DNA from: Mucilaginibacter kameinonensis
GTDB taxonomy: Bacteria; Bacteroidota; Bacteroidia; Sphingobacteriales; Sphingobacteriaceae
Length of the DNA: 64,000 nucleotides
NCBI RefSeq assembly: GCF_003675385.1
Contig: NZ_RCWZ01000004.1
Span: 1-64,000 of the forward strand
Direction of reading: 5' to 3'
The notes below the pieces were generated by a model that had not been told where the DNA came from, did not search any database, and saw only the letters and a list, made by a program, of their open reading frames with translations. A program made the position numbers and the translations under genes. Positions 61,943-64,000 of this stretch are shown here, piece by piece. Each line of letters starts with the position of its first letter. Within the stretch, counting starts at the first letter, position 1.

Positions 61943-62242
61943 ATGAGCATTTTAATTACTGCCGCTACATCAGCACAAGCCTATCAGCTTAAAAACAAAC
62001 TTGACGGAAAAAATATTATTTTAGGTGATCACATGGACCTGCCCGATTTTATGGTTAAAACCGGCCAGATGATCCTGCTGCCTAAACCTGCTTCGGCAAG
62101 TTATACGCATGAAATGCTCACGCTTTGCTTAGACAAAGGCATCGAATCGGTTTATTTATTAAGGCCCGATGAAGCGGAGCTCCTGCTAAAAGCCGAAACC
62201 CTTTTTAATGAATACGATATAAAACTACACGTAATTGCTTAA
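61943..62242 (+). CDS. small soluble protein, unknown
   Basis: 99 residues from the ATG at 61943, two bases after the preceding stop; an in-frame start inside the ABC gene at 61925 is rejected. MSILITAATSAQAYQLKNKL resembles the beginning of a Rossmann-like fold, but no family is recognised. The ATG of the next gene overlaps its stop. Confidence 0.6.
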   Translation: MSILITAATSAQAYQLKNKLDGKNIILGDHMDLPDFMVKTGQMILLPKPASASYTHEMLTLCLDKGIESVYLLRPDEAELLLKAETLFNEYDIKLHVIA

Positions 62243-62850
62243 TGGACTATAAGGATATTGATAAACGTAAAACAGCTTTTATTTTTGAATTAGATGATGT
62301 GCTTTATCCGGCAAAGGATTACTACTTTCAGGCTTACTACCTGTTTGCCAATATGCTTGAATATATTGAGCTGATAGACGCGAAGGCCGCAACCAAAGTA
62401 CTAACCGATACGTATATAGCTGAAGGAAAGGATGTTGCTTTTGATCGTTTAGCCGTTGAATTTCCGGTAGCTGAGCAATACCGCGATAAGTTTGAAAACC
62501 TGCTTCTAACTGCCAAATTACCGCTAAAGCTGCTTTTGTACCAAAATGTGCTTGCCCTGATGCAGGACATTGTGGTCGACCGTAAAAATCTGTTCATTGT
62601 AACCAATGGCAACGTACAGGAACAGGTAAATAAAATAAAACAAACTGAATGGCACGGATTGGAAAAATATCTGCGCTGCTATTTTACCGAAGAAACAACG
62701 CCCAAACCCGAGCCTGATGTAATAAACCTGCTTATTCAGGAACATGGCCTTCAGCGTAAAGAAATAGTAATGATAGGAAACTCGGCAACTGACAGACTTT
62801 GTGCTGAAGCAAGCGGCGTTGACTTTATCAGTGTGGAAGACTTTTTATAA
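62242..62850 (+). CDS. HAD-like protein with altered nucleophile
   Basis: 202 residues. Haloacid-dehalogenase layout: motif I FELDDVLYPAKDYY, motif II VTNGN, motif III Lys in TPKPEPD, motif IV GNSATDRLCAEASG. In active members motif I is FDLDDTLYP with Asp as nucleophile; here that position is Glu and the following Thr is Val. The protein is therefore probably inactive or has another chemistry. It overlaps the stop of the preceding gene (TAATG). Confidence 0.8.
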   Translation: MDYKDIDKRKTAFIFELDDVLYPAKDYYFQAYYLFANMLEYIELIDAKAATKVLTDTYIAEGKDVAFDRLAVEFPVAEQYRDKFENLLLTAKLPLKLLLYQNVLALMQDIVVDRKNLFIVTNGNVQEQVNKIKQTEWHGLEKYLRCYFTEETTPKPEPDVINLLIQEHGLQRKEIVMIGNSATDRLCAEASGVDFISVEDFL

Positions 62851-62904
62851 CATTACCTATAACATACTTAATAACCAGGCGTTTAAATATTAAAATTCAA
62901 GCTT

Positions 62905-64000
62905 ATGCGGAAAACACTCTACTTTTTAGCCCTTATCTCCATTGCGTCGTTACCTGCCTGTAAAAAAAACAAACCGGTTAACAACGGAGATGATGGCTCA
63001 GGGCCGTCAAGCACAGGATCATTGCTTGATCGTGTACGGGATTCGGTTTATCTCTATCCGCAGGAAACCTATTTATGGTACAACCAGCTTCCTACGTATA
63101 AAAATTTTCAGCCACGTAATTATGTTAGCAGCGATACCATCACCGGTTTAAGCAGCGAGGTTGATCATTTATCGCAATATGCCATAAATCCAGCTACCTC
63201 TCAACCTTACGAATATTACGATAATACCGGTACTGCCAAATATTCGTTTATTGACGATGGCTCGGTATCAAATGAACTAAGCGGTAATGGCGGCGACTTT
63301 GGCTTCTCGGTATTCTACCCAAGCCGTACCGACTTGCGGATAAAATATGTGTATCCGGGCTCGCCTGCTGACCAGAAAGGTATTAAACGAGGCTACCAGA
63401 TCACCAAGATCAACGGCCGCACTGATCTCGCTTATGATGATGGCGGTACAACTACACAATTTGTTATAAATGCTTATGCCAACAGCAAAACCATAAGCAT
63501 GACACTAACAAAACCTGATAATACAACGATTGACGTAACATTAAATACGGCTAATTACACCATAAACCCGGTAATTACCTATAAAACATTAGATGTGGGT
63601 TCGGGCAAAAAAGCCGGTTACATGGTTTTCAATTCCTTTACCGATTTAACCAATGCAAAACCTAAAATTTTGGAGGCCATAAACAGCTTTGCCGGAATTT
63701 CTGATTTGATCATTGATTTAAGGTATAATGGTGGCGGGTCGGTAGAAACTGCCGAATACTTTGATAACCTTTTGGTACCATCGGCAAAAACCAATACTAA
63801 AATGTATACTGCTTATTTTAATGATAAGCTTACAAGTGACAACTATACCCTATTTAAAAACCTTTATGATATTCCTAAAGGCTTTTTCTCGGTAACCAAT
63901 CAAACTGTTAACTTCCAAAAAGAAGGCTCACTTAACTTGAGCAGAATATTTTTTATAGTTGGCGGCGGCACGGCATCGGCAAGCGAATTAACTATCAATA
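62905..64000 (+). CDS. S41-family C-terminal processing peptidase, lipoprotein, partial
   Basis: 365 codons before the window edge; the gene continues. Lipobox LPAC (Cys about 19). A PDZ-like region (about 130-180: GDFGFSVFYP and YPGSPADQKGIKRG), then the tail-specific protease fold with LIIDLRYNGGG (about 268-280) and catalytic Ser context GGGTASASELT (about 353-363). The Lys of the dyad should lie beyond the edge. It is a surface-anchored peptidase of unknown substrate. Confidence 0.85.
   Translation, partial: MRKTLYFLALISIASLPACKKNKPVNNGDDGSGPSSTGSLLDRVRDSVYLYPQETYLWYNQLPTYKNFQPRNYVSSDTITGLSSEVDHLSQYAINPATSQPYEYYDNTGTAKYSFIDDGSVSNELSGNGGDFGFSVFYPSRTDLRIKYVYPGSPADQKGIKRGYQITKINGRTDLAYDDGGTTTQFVINAYANSKTISMTLTKPDNTTIDVTLNTANYTINPVITYKTLDVGSGKKAGYMVFNSFTDLTNAKPKILEAINSFAGISDLIIDLRYNGGGSVETAEYFDNLLVPSAKTNTKMYTAYFNDKLTSDNYTLFKNLYDIPKGFFSVTNQTVNFQKEGSLNLSRIFFIVGGGTASASELTIN

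Overview
The window looks like chromosome from a Bacteroidota bacterium of the Sphingobacteriaceae, most like Mucilaginibacter or Pedobacter. The reasons are the Bacteroidota -7 promoter box (TAnnTTTG) before many genes, two long TonB-dependent receptors with N-terminal carboxypeptidase-regulatory domains, a type III glutamine synthetase, a short 286-residue primary sigma factor, DUF5683 and DUF4468 proteins, and poor Shine-Dalgarno sites. The genus is an inference; no rRNA is present.

Layout. 1-11015 is the right part of a prophage or prophage remnant: a (TAACCTC)n tract, a small HTH-like gene, ClpP-type head protease, major capsid protein, tail-tube-like protein, portal, DUF6712 connector, a large tail fibre with an SGNH esterase domain, two free membrane-anchored SGNH hydrolases and a holin-like protein. 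No terminase, tape measure, baseplate or integrase is seen in this part. It stops at the 3' end of a tRNA-Leu gene, a typical integration site. 11033-12978 holds tRNA-Leu(GAG), tRNA-Leu(CAG), a secreted BNR-repeat protein and three identical tRNA-Lys in 157-bp tandem units. 13034-19540 holds a TonB receptor, a CPA1 Na+/H+ antiporter operon and tRNA-His. 19664-27175 holds copA, rnhA, a phosphodiesterase, trmN6, a VOC protein and purL, with a dense cluster of palindromic repeats. 27300-29520 is an AT-rich island with one orphan gene. 29520-38564 holds cell-envelope and hydrolase genes, including a subclass B3 metallo-beta-lactamase and an M81 peptidase. 38681-48118 is a nitrogen-acquisition block: TonB, Amt, porin, second Amt, type III glutamine synthetase. 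48283-64000 holds a ClC channel, purM, an Oar-like TonB receptor, lpd, a metallo-hydrolase, rpoD, sucC, a LolD-type ATPase, a HAD-like protein and the start of an S41 peptidase.

The most unusual signal is a set of three otherwise dissimilar small secreted proteins (16379-16735, 18948-19298, 39817-40173), all ending exactly in [FY]-P-F-H-x-F-W. One overlaps the stop codon of the antiporter gene and one lies between tonB and amt. I know of no described family with this C-terminus. Other points are spacers between tandem genes that are built from repeated short words arranged as inverted repeats, often abutting the next start codon; several families of palindromic elements; start codons only 3-5 nt after a -7 box, suggesting leaderless mRNAs; and a tail-fibre gene with its second knob domain shifted out of frame.
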